Below are positions 25,207-36,413 of a DNA stretch of 64,000 nucleotides, one piece after another. Below the pieces are notes generated by a model. That model was given only the letters and a program-made list of their open reading frames with translations. It was not told the origin of the DNA and ran no database searches. The DNA is from Atkinsonella hypoxylon (Eukaryota > Ascomycota > Sordariomycetes > Hypocreales > Clavicipitaceae). Where the stretch lies: NCBI GenBank assembly GCA_000729835.1, contig JFHB01000009.1, positions 124,001 to 188,000 of the forward strand. Reading direction: 5' to 3'. How positions within the stretch are numbered: the first letter of the stretch is position 1; each line of letters starts with the position of its first letter. The position numbers and the translations under genes are program-made.

Positions 25207-26886
25207 ATGACTGAGACTCAAACAATTGCCAATGGAAATGGCCGAGTGACGGCTGCGCCGGAGCCGAAGAGCGCTAGAAGCACCTCCCAGAAACGGGGGC
25301 CGTCCGTCAGCCAGATCTATGCGCTCCCCGCCCCATTACGAACATTTCCGCTTCCAGCCTTCTACCCCAATAACCCTGTCTCACTATTGACAGTGGCCTA
25401 TGCCTGGCTGTGTCGGGTACTTTTCCCACCTTCCGATGAGCCTGCCGTCATTCATCTTGGTGTATGGTCCGAAGCCACTGGCTCTGTCCATGTCACTGAC
25501 GAGAAGTCCATGAGAGCCTTGTGGGAGCAGGGTTTCTATGGAAAAGGCAGTCTAAGTCGAAGTGAACCCAACTGGCTGAAGAGGGAGCTTGTTCGGAGAG
25601 GGCAGCAAGACGCGCACGTCAATGAAATTCTGACGTCACAGAGACGTGAAGAGCGAGCTCAGGCAAAATGGGAGAGAGCCAGATTAGAACAGGAGGCGAT
25701 CCGACAGACACGTTTGAAAGAGGCAGAGCTTGCCGCTGCAGATTCTGAGGGCAAGTTGGCGACGTTGATTTCGTCTGTTTCTCCTTCGGTTGCCAGTGCT
25801 CCGGTGGGACCACTGGAATTGCTTTCTTTGCCCAATTCAGAGGCAAACAGAGGTGCAAATCTATTGGCCGAAGGCCGAAATGGTATCCCGGAGGGTGTAC
25901 AAGTAACGGCACAGGTCGTGGCAAGTCCAGTACCCGTTGACAATTTGTCCCCAAGCATAGTCAACGTGCAGCAAAGCGCGTCAGAAGCTGCAACTGTCGC
26001 TTCTACGACAGATGGCGACAGTTTCATCATCGACGCTACTGAACATTCAACAAGGACCTCCGAGGATGCTTTGTCTTGTGATACTAAAGAAGACAACGTA
26101 TTGAAACAGCCAAAAAATGTTCGGTTCTCCACTAAGGTGAAGGCGACGACATTCAATTTCGCCGATCCCCCGAGCCCTCATCGTCTAGTCAACGGCAGGC
26201 CTGAGGAACTACTCTCGAAAGAAGACATCAATGATCCCGCGCTCCTAGATGTCATCAGCCCACCAGTGGTGCAGAATGATGGCGACACCTCGAACGAAGA
26301 AATTGTCAATATGGAGCATCTGCAGCTGACTCCTGAAGAATCCTTCTTTCTGACATTCGGCCTTGGCGCCCTCTCTATCACAGACCCATGGTCCGGCGCC
26401 GAGTTGACGAATAAAGAACTGTTCACTCTATTTCGGCAGTTTTCTTACTTTCCTCCGCGGAACGGACCAGATGATTTGGACCTGGAACCCGACGATGGCT
26501 TTCTGCTTAATTACGCTGTATATCATCATTTCCGCTCGTTGGGCTGGGTACCGCGCGCAGGTATCAAGTTTGGCGTTGACTGGCTTTTGTATACTAGAGG
26601 TCCGGTGTTTGATCACGCCGAATTTGGCCTCATCATCATGCCCTCTTACTCAGATCCTTGGTGGAAAGCCAGGGGTAAGCAGGGACCCAACAGGCCGTGG
26701 CATTGGCTTCATAGCATTGTTCGTGTCCTGTCGCACGTTATGAAAAGTCTTGTATTAGTATACGTTGACGTCCCACCGCCGCCCAAGTTTGATGCGGCGG
26801 CAGAGAAGGGCTGTGCAGAGGCTTTGAAGCTTTACCGCGTGAGAGAGATGATGGTGAAGCGGTGGTCGAGCAACCGCAACAGGTAG
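25207..26886 (+). CDS. sen2: tRNA-splicing endonuclease catalytic subunit Sen2
   Basis: A single exon encodes 559 residues. The N-terminal part has YALPAPLRTFPLPAFYPNNPVSLLTVAYAWL and HVTDEKSMRALWEQGFYGKGSLSRSEPNWL, typical of fungal Sen2. A charged, low-complexity middle follows (about residues 140-370). The C-terminal nuclease fold contains GFLLNYAVYHHFRSLGWVPRAGIKFGVDWLLY. The catalytic triad of the tRNA endonuclease family is in place: Tyr about 462 (WLLYTRGP), His about 470 (FDHAEF) and Lys about 513 (MKSLVLVY). Sen2 cuts the 5' splice site of intron-containing tRNAs in a complex with Sen34, Sen54 and Sen15. The fungal protein is somewhat longer than yeast Sen2, mainly in the linker. The start was chosen as the first ATG of the frame; the upstream leader contains other short ATGs. 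Confidence 0.92.
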   Translation: MTETQTIANGNGRVTAAPEPKSARSTSQKRGPSVSQIYALPAPLRTFPLPAFYPNNPVSLLTVAYAWLCRVLFPPSDEPAVIHLGVWSEATGSVHVTDEKSMRALWEQGFYGKGSLSRSEPNWLKRELVRRGQQDAHVNEILTSQRREERAQAKWERARLEQEAIRQTRLKEAELAAADSEGKLATLISSVSPSVASAPVGPLELLSLPNSEANRGANLLAEGRNGIPEGVQVTAQVVASPVPVDNLSPSIVNVQQSASEAATVASTTDGDSFIIDATEHSTRTSEDALSCDTKEDNVLKQPKNVRFSTKVKATTFNFADPPSPHRLVNGRPEELLSKEDINDPALLDVISPPVVQNDGDTSNEEIVNMEHLQLTPEESFFLTFGLGALSITDPWSGAELTNKELFTLFRQFSYFPPRNGPDDLDLEPDDGFLLNYAVYHHFRSLGWVPRAGIKFGVDWLLYTRGPVFDHAEFGLIIMPSYSDPWWKARGKQGPNRPWHWLHSIVRVLSHVMKSLVLVYVDVPPPPKFDAAAEKGCAEALKLYRVREMMVKRWSSNRNR

Positions 26887-27400
26887 AGAGAATGACGACA
26901 TGTACCAATTATAAGAATGCAGGAACCATGATGATATGCAACTGTTTGTGGTACTTCCCCGTGTAGTCGATGAGTTTGTCTATCTCAGAAACCAAACCCT
27001 GCGTCGCCTGTGCAGGTATTCCAAACATTGCAAAACTAAATCGACATGAGTGACCCGTGACATGCCATGTCTTGCACATACAGAGAGAGCTAACAAACAG
27101 TAGATAGTCATGAACAGTTGAGGTGAAAGGAAGCAGCCCCGTGCTACCCATGCTCCCCAGGTCTGCCCCTCCTATTGATAAATAAATAATTCTTCTGTGC
27201 TGTCAATCCCCGCCAAACTCCAAATAGCGATGCGCCGAGGTCCGGAATCTCGTCCACAAATTTCCTCTTCCAAGATGTCAAGCGACGTGGGCTCGTATCC
27301 TGCCCTTTCTTCCATAATGGCCTATAGTGCCTACGTACGAGCATACAGCTTCATATGAGTTGACAATCCATCTGGCCTCGATTCCCGTACCTCGAACAGC
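26887..27400. other. Intergenic region between sen2 and the dioxygenase gene
   Basis: About 0.5 kb that should hold the sen2 3' end and the promoter of the next gene. No other feature is seen. Confidence 0.5.
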
Positions 27401-28966
27401 ATGTCAGGAACCGTGCTCGCGCCAAGCCGAGCTATCGCTCTAAGCGCAACCCGCACCAGCAGCTTCGGCAGGACTCGCATCACAACGCCACATCCTTTCT
27501 TCTCACGATGTCTCTGTCTGTACCACGGTCGCAATGCTGGAGCAAAGTCCCCTGACCAGGTCATTTCGTCCCGAGCAGCTTTCCCCTCGCGGTACTGGGC
27601 CAAGGATGGGATTCCCGAGGGCGCACTCCAAGTTGTTTACCGGCCCAAAGAGGCTGCAGACGATGCTGTCAACGTTTTCTGGACATACGAGCACATATTC
27701 CTTCAAGCCTCCGCGGGGAAGCGCGTCCACCGGGCCCTCATCCCAGCCACCCTCCGCGATAGTTGTGCTTGCACTGCTTGCAAGGACCCCTCATCAGGCC
27801 AGAAGAGCTTCGCGTCCACCGAAATCCCGACCGACATAGGCATCTTGTCTGTCCGCGCCACAGAGCCCGGCCTCGCCATCATGTTCGCCAACGATATAGC
27901 CCGCTTTGCTAGCCAAGGCCATGAGATGCTTCTGCCCTGGTCGTACATTCAAAACGCAATCAAGTACCGCCCTCCCAGTCAATCAGTCCTCCCTCACAAA
28001 CACGCCATCCTTCATCGAACAGGCGTGCAATATTGGGACGCTCGTACGCTCGCCCAGCACGTCCGCAAGATCGACTACAATGACTTCATGAAGCCCGACT
28101 CCTCGGCCTTCTGGGACGTCGTCATCGACATCCTCCGCCTCGGAATCGTCTACCTTCGCAACGTCCCGCGTGACGAGTCCTCCGTTGTGAATATCACCAC
28201 CCGCATCGCCAACATACGCGAGACCTTTTATGGCCGTACCTTTGACGTACGAGCTAAGCCCAACGCCGAAAATGTAGCGTATACGAGCGGCTACCTTGGC
28301 CTTCACCAGGACCTCTGCTACTTATCCCCTCCGCCGATGATCCAAGTCCTCCACTGTATGGATAATTCCTGCACCGGCGGGGAGTCCCTCTTTAGCGACG
28401 GCGAAAGAGCAGGCCGTCTACTATGGCCTTTGACCAACAGCAGTCCCGAAATGGCGCCCCTGGCAAACCACCTCGTTCCGTACCAGTACGATAAACACGG
28501 ATACCTCTACCACACGAAGCGTCCGGTCATAGACCATGACGAGCACGGCTTTGCAGGCGTGTACTGGAGCCCTCCGTTCCAAGGACGCTACGAGGATGCC
28601 ACCGTTGACCTGAAAGAATGGATCGAGCCAGCGCGCATCTTCGAAGGCCTGATCAATCACCAGGACGCAGTGCATAGCTACAAGATGAAAGAGGGAGAGT
28701 GCGTGCTCTTTGACAATATGCGGACCATGCATGGGAGAAATGGGTTTGACGCCTCTGCCGGAGGATCCAGATGGTTGCGCGGCGCGTACATCGCCGCAGA
28801 GGACTTCTTAAGTAGAGCGGTGTACATGCCTGCTGGACAGGCTGAGATGTACAGGGGCCCTGAGGAGTGGACGCCTGAAGCGGCGCAGAGGGACTTGCGG
28901 GATGGGAAGTGGTATGCCGATGTGGTGAAGAGGGTGCGGGAGGTTGACGCGGGTGTCGAGGGATAA
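27401..28966 (+). CDS. Gamma-butyrobetaine dioxygenase-like Fe(II)/2-oxoglutarate oxygenase
   Basis: A single exon encodes 521 residues. The first 40 residues are basic and serine/arginine-rich, compatible with mitochondrial import. A small N-terminal zinc-type domain follows (cysteines at about 122, 124 and 127 in SCACTACKD), as in carnitine-pathway dioxygenases. The TauD/TfdA-type double-stranded beta-helix has the metal triad His302-x-Asp304 (GLHQDLCY) and His444 (MHGRNGF), plus Arg460 (RWLRGAY) for 2-oxoglutarate. These features identify the BBOX/TMLH group. The first and last hydroxylations of carnitine synthesis are done by close relatives, so trimethyllysine dioxygenase or another quaternary-amine oxygenase cannot be excluded. 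Gamma-butyrobetaine hydroxylase is the most common label for this architecture in fungi. The gene lies alone between sen2 and sgt1 and has high GC at third positions. Confidence 0.8.
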   Translation: MSGTVLAPSRAIALSATRTSSFGRTRITTPHPFFSRCLCLYHGRNAGAKSPDQVISSRAAFPSRYWAKDGIPEGALQVVYRPKEAADDAVNVFWTYEHIFLQASAGKRVHRALIPATLRDSCACTACKDPSSGQKSFASTEIPTDIGILSVRATEPGLAIMFANDIARFASQGHEMLLPWSYIQNAIKYRPPSQSVLPHKHAILHRTGVQYWDARTLAQHVRKIDYNDFMKPDSSAFWDVVIDILRLGIVYLRNVPRDESSVVNITTRIANIRETFYGRTFDVRAKPNAENVAYTSGYLGLHQDLCYLSPPPMIQVLHCMDNSCTGGESLFSDGERAGRLLWPLTNSSPEMAPLANHLVPYQYDKHGYLYHTKRPVIDHDEHGFAGVYWSPPFQGRYEDATVDLKEWIEPARIFEGLINHQDAVHSYKMKEGECVLFDNMRTMHGRNGFDASAGGSRWLRGAYIAAEDFLSRAVYMPAGQAEMYRGPEEWTPEAAQRDLRDGKWYADVVKRVREVDAGVEG

Positions 28967-29333
28967 AGGTAGCGGCGTGGGGCAAAGCACAAGGGCCATT
29001 CTATATATGGGAAATGTAGATATGGGGATTTTCTTTCTCAGAGCGGAATAATGAATTACGATGATGACGTTGTATGAAGGTGCGCGATTAGACGGTACAC
29101 GATGACCGTGGCGAGTATTAGACTATTGGGGGAAAGAGCAAATACAGTGCAACTTGTCGGCTGCAAGTCATCAGAGAGTACGCTTTTCATGGATGATAGG
29201 CTAAGCTCGAAATCACGGAACGGTTGTTATTTCATACAAGCTCAAATTTGGGCGCTGTTTTCCAGACAGGGCCTAGACTTAACCCCCCCCCCCGAAAAGA
29301 CTCTAATCAATCTTATACCAATGTTTACACGCT
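28967..29333. other. Convergent intergenic region, dioxygenase to sgt1
   Basis: About 370 bp with a short C-run (29284-29293). It serves as the 3' flank of both genes; nothing else is seen. Confidence 0.5.
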
Positions 29334-30840
29334 CTACCACTTCTTTGCCTCCACGCCATCCGGCGGAATTGTCTCAACGGTGCGCTTACCGACGTCGTTC
29401 CAGTCAGTGCTCAGTGTAGTACCATTACTCTCGATGAAACTCTTCATCATAGCGCGCTTCTGCTCGTCCGTTGCATCCTTATATAGCTTTTTGAAGAAGT
29501 CGTCCACGCCGCCGTCTTCCCCTTCCGGATCATTCCCAATCTTATCCCAGTTCTTAGGCCCGCTGCGCGATGAGGTCGGGTACGCAGGTCCAGCAGGATC
29601 CGATAAAGTTGCTTTTGGCGCACTATCTTTCGTCTCCGTTGCCTTGGATACAGGTCCAGCTGCCTCAGCACTCGTCTTTGCAGATTCCACGGCTCTCTCC
29701 CTGGCGTTCTTCATGGCTGCCAGCCTGCAAAGTCAAGTTAGTCGGGACCAGTCATCCTGCAGGCACGTTATGTTGCAATTTTTGGAAAAAAAAAAAAGAA
29801 AAAAAGAAAAAAAAAACTCACTCTTCGCTTTCAGCTCGCTTGTCATCATCAGTGGCCTCTTCCTTGGTCAGTCGTGGCCATTTGCCGGGCTTCTTTTTGG
29901 CGAGACGCAACTCGACTTTATTGGGAGTTACGGTGAAACTTGATTTAGACGGGTTGATCTGGGAGTAAGTCTTGAGCTTGAACTCCTTCTCCTCGCCGTT
30001 GGGATAAACGAGGGGGTGTAGGCGCACTGAGTCGTCGAGGAATTCAACTTCCAGCTTTTCTCGCTGGACGCCTTTACTGAAGATGGATACAGTCATGAAG
30101 GCATCTGACTGGAAATCCTGTATGCGAAGCGACGCATTTCCGGGATTTACAGGTTTGGTTACAAAAGTCGGCGATGAGGCCTGTGCATCAGTAGCTTTAG
30201 CGTCTCTGTCTGACTTCAAATTGGCGAGCTCCTTGCGTTCTGGTCTCATGGTCACTGTGACTTTTCGCGCCGGATCATCTGCTGGAAGCTTCTCCATGAT
30301 GCTGAGGCACTGCATGCGCAACGTACTTGCTTGTCGCCAATCTTTAGTCTGCGGAGGTGACTGGCTTGGCATGCCGGCTGCGAGTTGCCCCTTATTGCCG
30401 GGGTTGTTGAAGGGATCTTGTCGTGCCTCCTGCTTGACATCTTCCAGAGTTTCCGTCCAAAAACCGTTTTCGTCCATGTATTGAGTTTTGGGATCCTCCT
30501 TCTCGAGGGCAGGCAGACCCTTGCAGAGACGCATCGCGTATATATTGCAGCAAGCTGCGTTGGCATACTGCCCCAGGCGAAGGTATGCTACTGCTCGCCG
30601 GTATTGAGCTTCAATCATCAAGTCTCGTTTGTTCCGCTCATAGGCAGTGTGAAAGGCGAGACTAGAGTCATCTAGCGCTTCGTCATACCGCTGTAGGTTG
30701 ATGAGGGCTCTTGATCGTGCCAGGAGCCAGGCGGGGTTTGGGGAGCTCTGGAGAGCTTTGGATAGCAAGCTGATGGCTTTGTCCCATTGTCGTTCCTCTA
30801 TAGCTTTTAGGCCTTGAGTGGCCAAGGTGATATGCGACAT
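29334..30840 (-). CDS. sgt1: Sgt1, Hsp90/Skp1 co-chaperone
   Basis: There are two exons, 29822-30840 and 29334-29724 (coding order), giving 469 residues; the 97-bp intron carries long T-tracts on the coding strand. Three parts are seen in order: TPR-like helices at the N-terminus (about residues 1-115, with AWLLARSRALINLQRYDEALDDSSLA), a CS domain (about 215-325, SLRIQDFQSDAFMTVSIFSKGV to KVELRLAKK) and the SGS box at the C-terminus (GPKNWDKIGND, DDFFKKLYKDATDEQKRAMMKSFIESNGTTLSTDW). This is the TPR-CS-SGS order of Sgt1. Sgt1 links Hsp90 to Skp1 and so supports kinetochore and SCF ubiquitin-ligase assembly, and in fungi morphogenesis; this is family knowledge. The last exon encodes most of the SGS box, so a model that misses the intron would lose it. 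Confidence 0.93.
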
Positions 30841-31829
30841 GTTGACAGTATCCGGGAACAGCGCGAAGATGGGTGGATGATGTAATAGGATTACTTGACA
30901 GAACCTGGTTACGGGAAACTCGCACTCAGTAGGGAAAAGGGAGCGCCTCCAGAAGGTAAACCTAATAGTCCTTTTTTAAATGAGCCCCAGGAGCCTGTGA
31001 TCTGAGCTTCGCTCATCGAATACAAGGCTTGCAAAAGCTTGACTATTTATGATTCTCTAGTTCGAGTTTCCTTCTGGGTCTAATAATGCCAACTGACGCC
31101 AGTTGCCTGCCAAAGTGGTCGACAAATTAGTCGCACCTGCCTATGGCGGCGCGTCCGCGAATGTACGTACGCCTCTTTTGTCGCCCGCGTGCCGTTAGTG
31201 GGGCACTCACTGCACATGTCGGAGCTGCGCACATCGAACCTCCTAGAAGGTCAAATTTATCGCTTGCTCAAGCTTGGCTGGTTCGTGAGAACAACCACAA
31301 ATACATATATATGTACATTCAAATCATGCTGATCAAATCACACCATGACTTCTTCTGATTGGAAAGAATTTGTCGTATTGCCAAGAGCACAATGACTTGA
31401 ATCATGCAAGCCTATAGTTTATACTTGTCTTTAAGTAGCAGCTTCGTACATCACACCCAAATTTCCACGGTCTGAAGTATTTCGTGATATAGTTGTTCTT
31501 ACTTTCATTTTTGCATAAATCTGTTTGGTCTTGTGTCAAAAAATATCGCGCTTGGTACACTAACGTGAACCATAGACCTCTCATGACAATTTTAGTGCTA
31601 CATTACAAATTGATGCCAAGTCATTGTCACCAGAATCCAGGTTGGGACGCGATAGTAGGTGGGTAGATACAGTTTCTGGTCTGAATGGCGGGCATTCGCT
31701 TCCTATACCTTCGACATGCATCAAGTCTGTCAAGTTATTGTAGATTGATATGATCCATCGCTCATTATGATTAGTTAAAAGGTGCTATTATACATTAAGT
31801 TGCTATTCGGAGAGCTGTAGCGCGCCCGG
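30841..31829. promoter_or_regulatory. sgt1 promoter region and 3' flank of erg7
   Basis: About 1 kb without a supportable gene; it becomes AT-rich toward 31.3-31.8 kb. The part next to 30840 should hold the sgt1 promoter. Confidence 0.45.
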
Positions 31830-34203
31830 TCACAGCTCGATCTTTACATCGGGGTATTTCTTAGCAAAGAGCCCTAATGCCTTGATCGTAAACGTAAACT
31901 TGTAATTTGGGTACGAGATCATGCAAGATTTGTTGAAAACGCCCTCTATGGCCTCCTGCAGCCATTCGCCGGTTTCCTGTTGTCTCTCCATTATGAGCTT
32001 GATTCCCTTCTTGAGTGGTTCAATATCAGGATAATCCGCCTCGATTAGACCGATCAAAGCCCAAGCCGTCTGTACCACGAGAGAACCCATTGGATGTTCA
32101 TAATATTCCATCTCGACACAAGACTGTAACAATATTAGTCATATATTTGGTGACTCTCGAGATTTAACAAAATCACAAATTGGACCGACCTACCTTGTAA
32201 CTTTCAGACCAGCCTCCGTCGGCTCTCTGCTTCGATATCAAAAAGTCACAGCCTCGCCTCGATATCTTACTATTAGCATAAGTCTCACCAATACTGGCCA
32301 TGCTTTCGAGAGCAAACATGGTTGCGTATGTAAAGCAGATGCCCCAACTGCCGTACCAGCTGCCGTCTAATCTCTGGTTGCTCTTGATCCAGTTGGTCGC
32401 CCTCTTGATGAACAGATTGATTTCATCGGTCCTGTAATCGGGCCAGTACCTCTTGAATAATGATAGCGCTGTCACGCATGCTGTTGTGCATTCAGGATAA
32501 TCGTACTCAATCATGATACGACCGAACACTTCAGCCGCATTAAAGATTTCCATATATTCACCAGCACGACGTGCTTCATAACTTGATAGGGCACCATTGT
32601 CGTTCTGGTACTGTAGAAGAGTGTCGACAGAATCAAAGATGCACTGATCTTGCAGTACTTCTGGGAACCCGCCTGCTTTCTGTAATAGAATGACGGCTTT
32701 CAATGCCTCTGCAGTGCAGTCGCTGACACTGTAACCCTGATCATTGTTACTGAATGGCCATCCCCCTTTTCTGGGTTGCCTGTAACACTTTTCCTGATGA
32801 GCACAGTTTGTGCGGATTTGTTGTCGTTCCAGAAAATTTAGCGCACGCATAAGCATAGGGCGCCACTTCTTGTCATTATGCAGGCCAGCCTCGAAGACGC
32901 CTTGTATCAAAAATGCCGTGTCCCAACACTGAACGCCATTGGTTCCATTGCAGAGCATACCTTCATTTTTCACCCAAAGGCACTCGTCCAGTCGTTGAAT
33001 GTGTCTCCTGACACTCAAAGCGTCTAATCCATCTCGAATGTAGCACACAACGGTGTTCAAGGAAGCATTGACAGGAGCAAGGTCTGCGTAATTTGTATTG
33101 GCATCCTCCATGTCTATCAGTTGGCTCGTCCAGTCTTCGGCCCACCTCTTGATGAAATTAGGACGCAGATAAGGGTTCCAAATATTGACAAGAACCCAAT
33201 TTGCGGTGTTGAGCAACCATGACTTGGGATGGTAGTTGTCCCCTGGTGCAATGCTATTCCGATGAGCAGCCCAATTGATCTCAGCATGAGGTTGTGTAAA
33301 AAGTTCTTCTTTTAGGCCACGGATGATATCAGTTTCCTCACAGCTCCATCTCTTAGAGTAGATGTATCCCATTGGTAAGAATACCATTCGAATGTGAACC
33401 CACCACCTCCATGGAGCAATGGGAAACCAGTCGGGCAGCAGCCAGATCTCCGGCGGCACGGGGTTAACAATATCCCAGCTGACTACACCAAGAGTAGCGA
33501 GCCAGAATTTTGCCCAATGAGGACAATGAGTAGCTCCCCCGAGCTTGTGCAATGTGCCTCGAGCCTTGACCATGACGGGATCCTCAGGGTCGACACCAAC
33601 AAGTCGAAGCACTACGTAATTCAAAGTGATGCCAAAAACTGTACTCTCGCCCTCGATGTGCAGTCCCCAGCCACCGTCTTCGGGATGTGCTCTTGCAGTC
33701 AGGTAGTCCTTTATCGCCGTCGCATACGCCGAGGAAATCGGCGTTTTCGTAACGTACCAGCTGACCACGATGCCCGCAAGCAGGAACATTGGCCCGCCAT
33801 ACTCGCAGCCCCAGTGACCTGAAGGCAGTTGAAGCTTTTCGAAGAACTCGAGAGCGTTTTGGGCGGCGTCTATTGGTGTTTGAGCTTTGGGGAGAGCCGG
33901 AAGGTTCTAATCACAACAATCCAGGTCAGCAGCTTGATTAAAAAGGGCACTGGAATCAGCGTTTCATACTAGCGGCAGGCCTAGGAAGTATCTCTCAACA
34001 TGACTTTGGGGCCAGTCTTTTGCATCATGATCATCCGTAAGGTAATGCCATGTATGCCGGCTGTCATCGTCCCTCAATCGCCATCGTGTGGGGTCTGTTT
34101 TTGCTTCGATCTTGGGTTTTTTGGGGAATCCTAGCTCGGCGTCACTAGCTTGTTTTCGGGACTTCGCAGAGCCAATAATGTCTCGCCCTGTAGCGATGGC
34201 CAT
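31830..34203 (-). CDS. erg7: Lanosterol synthase (oxidosqualene cyclase)
   Basis: There are three exons, 33970-34203, 32194-33906 and 31830-32123 (coding order), all phase 0, giving 746 residues. The catalytic box VSDCTAE is present with the acid donor Asp at about residue 474. Several QW repeats (DGSWYGSWG, DGGWSESYKS, GEWLQE) and the GTNGVQCWDTAF segment are intact. The enzyme cyclises 2,3-oxidosqualene to lanosterol on ER or lipid-droplet membranes in ergosterol synthesis. Near the C-terminus the sequence is FNKSCMISYPNY. To my recollection, published work on Aspergillus protostadienol synthase found that this stretch (NKSCxIS versus a divergent APPGG-type sequence) separates lanosterol synthases from protostadienol synthases. 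On that criterion this is the sterol enzyme. No sterol-like P450 or acyltransferase neighbours suggest a secondary-metabolite cluster. Confidence 0.92.
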
Positions 34204-34865
34204 AGTGACTATGTACTAAGAAAACCTCAGTACCTCATCTAGCACCACGGCTGTAGTTTACAGGACGCAATCGAGGTTGTTTGACGAGTTTGGCGTGTCA
34301 GATCTAGTAAAGAGCTTTAATATTAAAAAAAAAAAAAAAAACTGATCTTATCCCTTTTGATGTGTTTAGGCAAGCATGCTGGGTCACGAATTAGCTAGTG
34401 AGCCAATCAGGACGAAGGGTTCTCAAAGGCACTTCAATTTACAACATTAAATACCTTTATACCGCGGGGTACTAAGAATGTACATCGTATGTAAGGCAGC
34501 GATAGGCGCTCAGAGCTAGCTGTTGCGGCTGTTCAGGGGTACCGGTAGTGTATCGGACGGTTAGTGGGTCCCGTGACCTAGCTACCTACCTACCTACCTA
34601 GGTACCTGGTACCTAGGTAGGTACTTGCTTAACACACGCAAAGGGATCTCCAATCGTGTGTACCGGCAGGGATGTGTTGCAAGTGAGAATTACTTCAGCT
34701 CTGAGGCGCAGCTGTACCCAGACGGTCGATTCGGAAGCGTAGCAACAACATCCAAAGGCAAGACATCCATAGCAACAAAGCGCCTTTCCTCCCCAGCAGG
34801 CATGTTTATGTATGTTTCTCGTCTTTGTTTTTTTCAGTCTTCGACATTGAGCCACTACAATTTAT
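34204..34865. promoter_or_regulatory. Divergent promoter region of erg7 and spo11
   Basis: About 660 bp separates a housekeeping sterol gene from a meiotic gene transcribed the other way. It holds an A-tract (about 34325-34341) and a CCTACC/CCTAGGTACC palindromic array (about 34574-34624). Both promoters should lie here. Confidence 0.6.
34574..34624. repeat. CTAC repeat with CCTAGGTACC palindromes
   Basis: A run of CTAC units continues into nested palindromes around CCTAGGTACC and TACCTAGGTA. Similar short pieces occur at about 41253-41272, 46205-46214 and 58208-58218, so this is a genome-typical low-complexity motif. Confidence 0.8.
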
Positions 34866-36413
34866 ATGGCATCCGATACTCAAGATGACCGGGATGAGAC
34901 TGGCACAAGACCAAGACGGCAAGTCATCACTTCTGGAAGAGCTATATCACGGATTGAGAGCTTTCTAGAAGCCGTAATTGACAGTGTTACCTGCCATGAG
35001 CCAATGACTATTGAACTACTATCTTGCGTAAGTGTGCGAGGTAAAGCACATCAAGCTCTCCCCCGACAAGTACAGTATCCAGGTAGTTCTATAAACGAAG
35101 CACAGAAATTTGGTAATGGACCTCCTACATTATTATTGTTCTTGTTGAATACCCTTCAAAGCTCACATTATCTCAGCCCGCATCCTTCTAATCCTGCAAC
35201 TGGCGCATGATGCATTGGTTTCGGGTACAATATTAACCAAGCGGTTCGTGAGGTTCTCTGAGGACTGCAATTCTCCAAATGACTGATGGAGCCATCAGCA
35301 ACATATTTTACCAACACCAGGACCTCTTTGAATCTCAACAGGTAGTCGACAAGTTGGTCGACGACATCGAAGTTACTCTCGGGCTCGACCGTGGTAACCT
35401 GAACATAGTTAGTATAACCGTGTCTTACCACGATATAGCTAAAAAGAATATCAGGTAGCATCAGCCAAGGGCGTCGTCGCCGGCCAACTGAGAATTCGCT
35501 CTTTGGATGGAAGGGTCTTGGATGCCTCTTGTGGAGAAGCGGTAACTGTATTTCAAAATCCGGTACAATGTCTGTCTAATAGCAGCAGGGTACGGTGATT
35601 CCGCCCGCTGCTTCTATTGCCGAGGTCGATATTGGGCAAATACGATGGATTCTTGTTATTGAAAAAGATGTGAGCCAGTTCCGGACCATGTCATTTGGCT
35701 TGTTGGACAAAACTCACGGTCTATTTCAAGGCAACATTTCGTTCACTCTCGGCCTCACAGTACTGGCGAGGGTCCACATGCGGTGAAGGATTGCTTGTGA
35801 CGGTGCGGATTTCATGATCAAGTGTCACTACGATGTCAAAACTTATTGGCTGATTTTTTTGTAGGCCAGAGGATATCCAGACATGGCCACACGGTCTCTT
35901 CTGCAGTCACTCAGTTCTGATCGGCCCGAATTGCCCATCTTCGTCTTGACAGATTTTGACCCCGATGGCCTTAACATATTCCACTGCTACCTCCGCGGCT
36001 GCGGTAGCATTCTCCCTGACCCAATTACACACACTTCCTCCATGCGGTGGCTTGGCATCAAATCGTGCCATCTAGCAAGTCTGCAAACTTTACTCCAACA
36101 ACAATCGGACGTCCATAAACCGCCGGAAGATGAACAGGCAAAATTATCAAGTGATCTGCCAAATGCCATTTCGCATGTCAACTCGCAATCTAGTGCTGTG
36201 GAGCTAAGTCTCAGAGATAGGAAGTGTATTGTTGATTCACTTGAGCGGTACACAACTTGTGGGGATTCTGGCTTGATTACTATGACATTGAGGCGAGAAT
36301 TGCAAGTCATGCAAATGCTTGGCTACAAAGCAGAAATACAATTGCTAGACGAATGTGGGAACCTTGATGCCTGGCTGAACCGCCACATTCTGCAGGAATT
36401 AAACTCGTCTTAG
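34866..36413 (+). CDS. spo11: Spo11, meiotic double-strand-break protein (TopoVIA-like)
   Basis: Eight exons were rebuilt: 34866-35027, 35076-35112, 35177-35243, 35299-35407, 35455-35541, 35589-35669, 35731-35802 and 35865-36413, giving 387 residues. All joins keep the frame. The 5Y-CAP/winged-helix part contains LAHDALVSGTILTKR then NIFYQHQDLF, whose Tyr (about residue 93) matches the DNA-linking tyrosine. The Toprim part has Glu (about 179) in WILVIEKD and the Asp pair 237/239 in LTDFDPDGLNIF. ATFRSLSASQYWRG and GLLVTARGYPDMATR are typical Spo11 segments. Spo11 makes the breaks that start meiotic recombination. All catalytic residues are present, so the gene looks functional, which suggests retained capacity for sex. 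Introns are very short (47-64 bp). A 3-bp shift at the start of exon 6 (35586) is possible. A YAR1-like gene follows 198 bp downstream. Confidence 0.93.

Noticed and set aside
31830..34203. Triterpene (helvolic-acid-type) gene cluster around the cyclase
   Set aside because: The neighbours are sgt1, spo11 and yar1; no P450, acyltransferase or dehydrogenase genes are nearby, and the C-terminal signature is that of lanosterol synthase.
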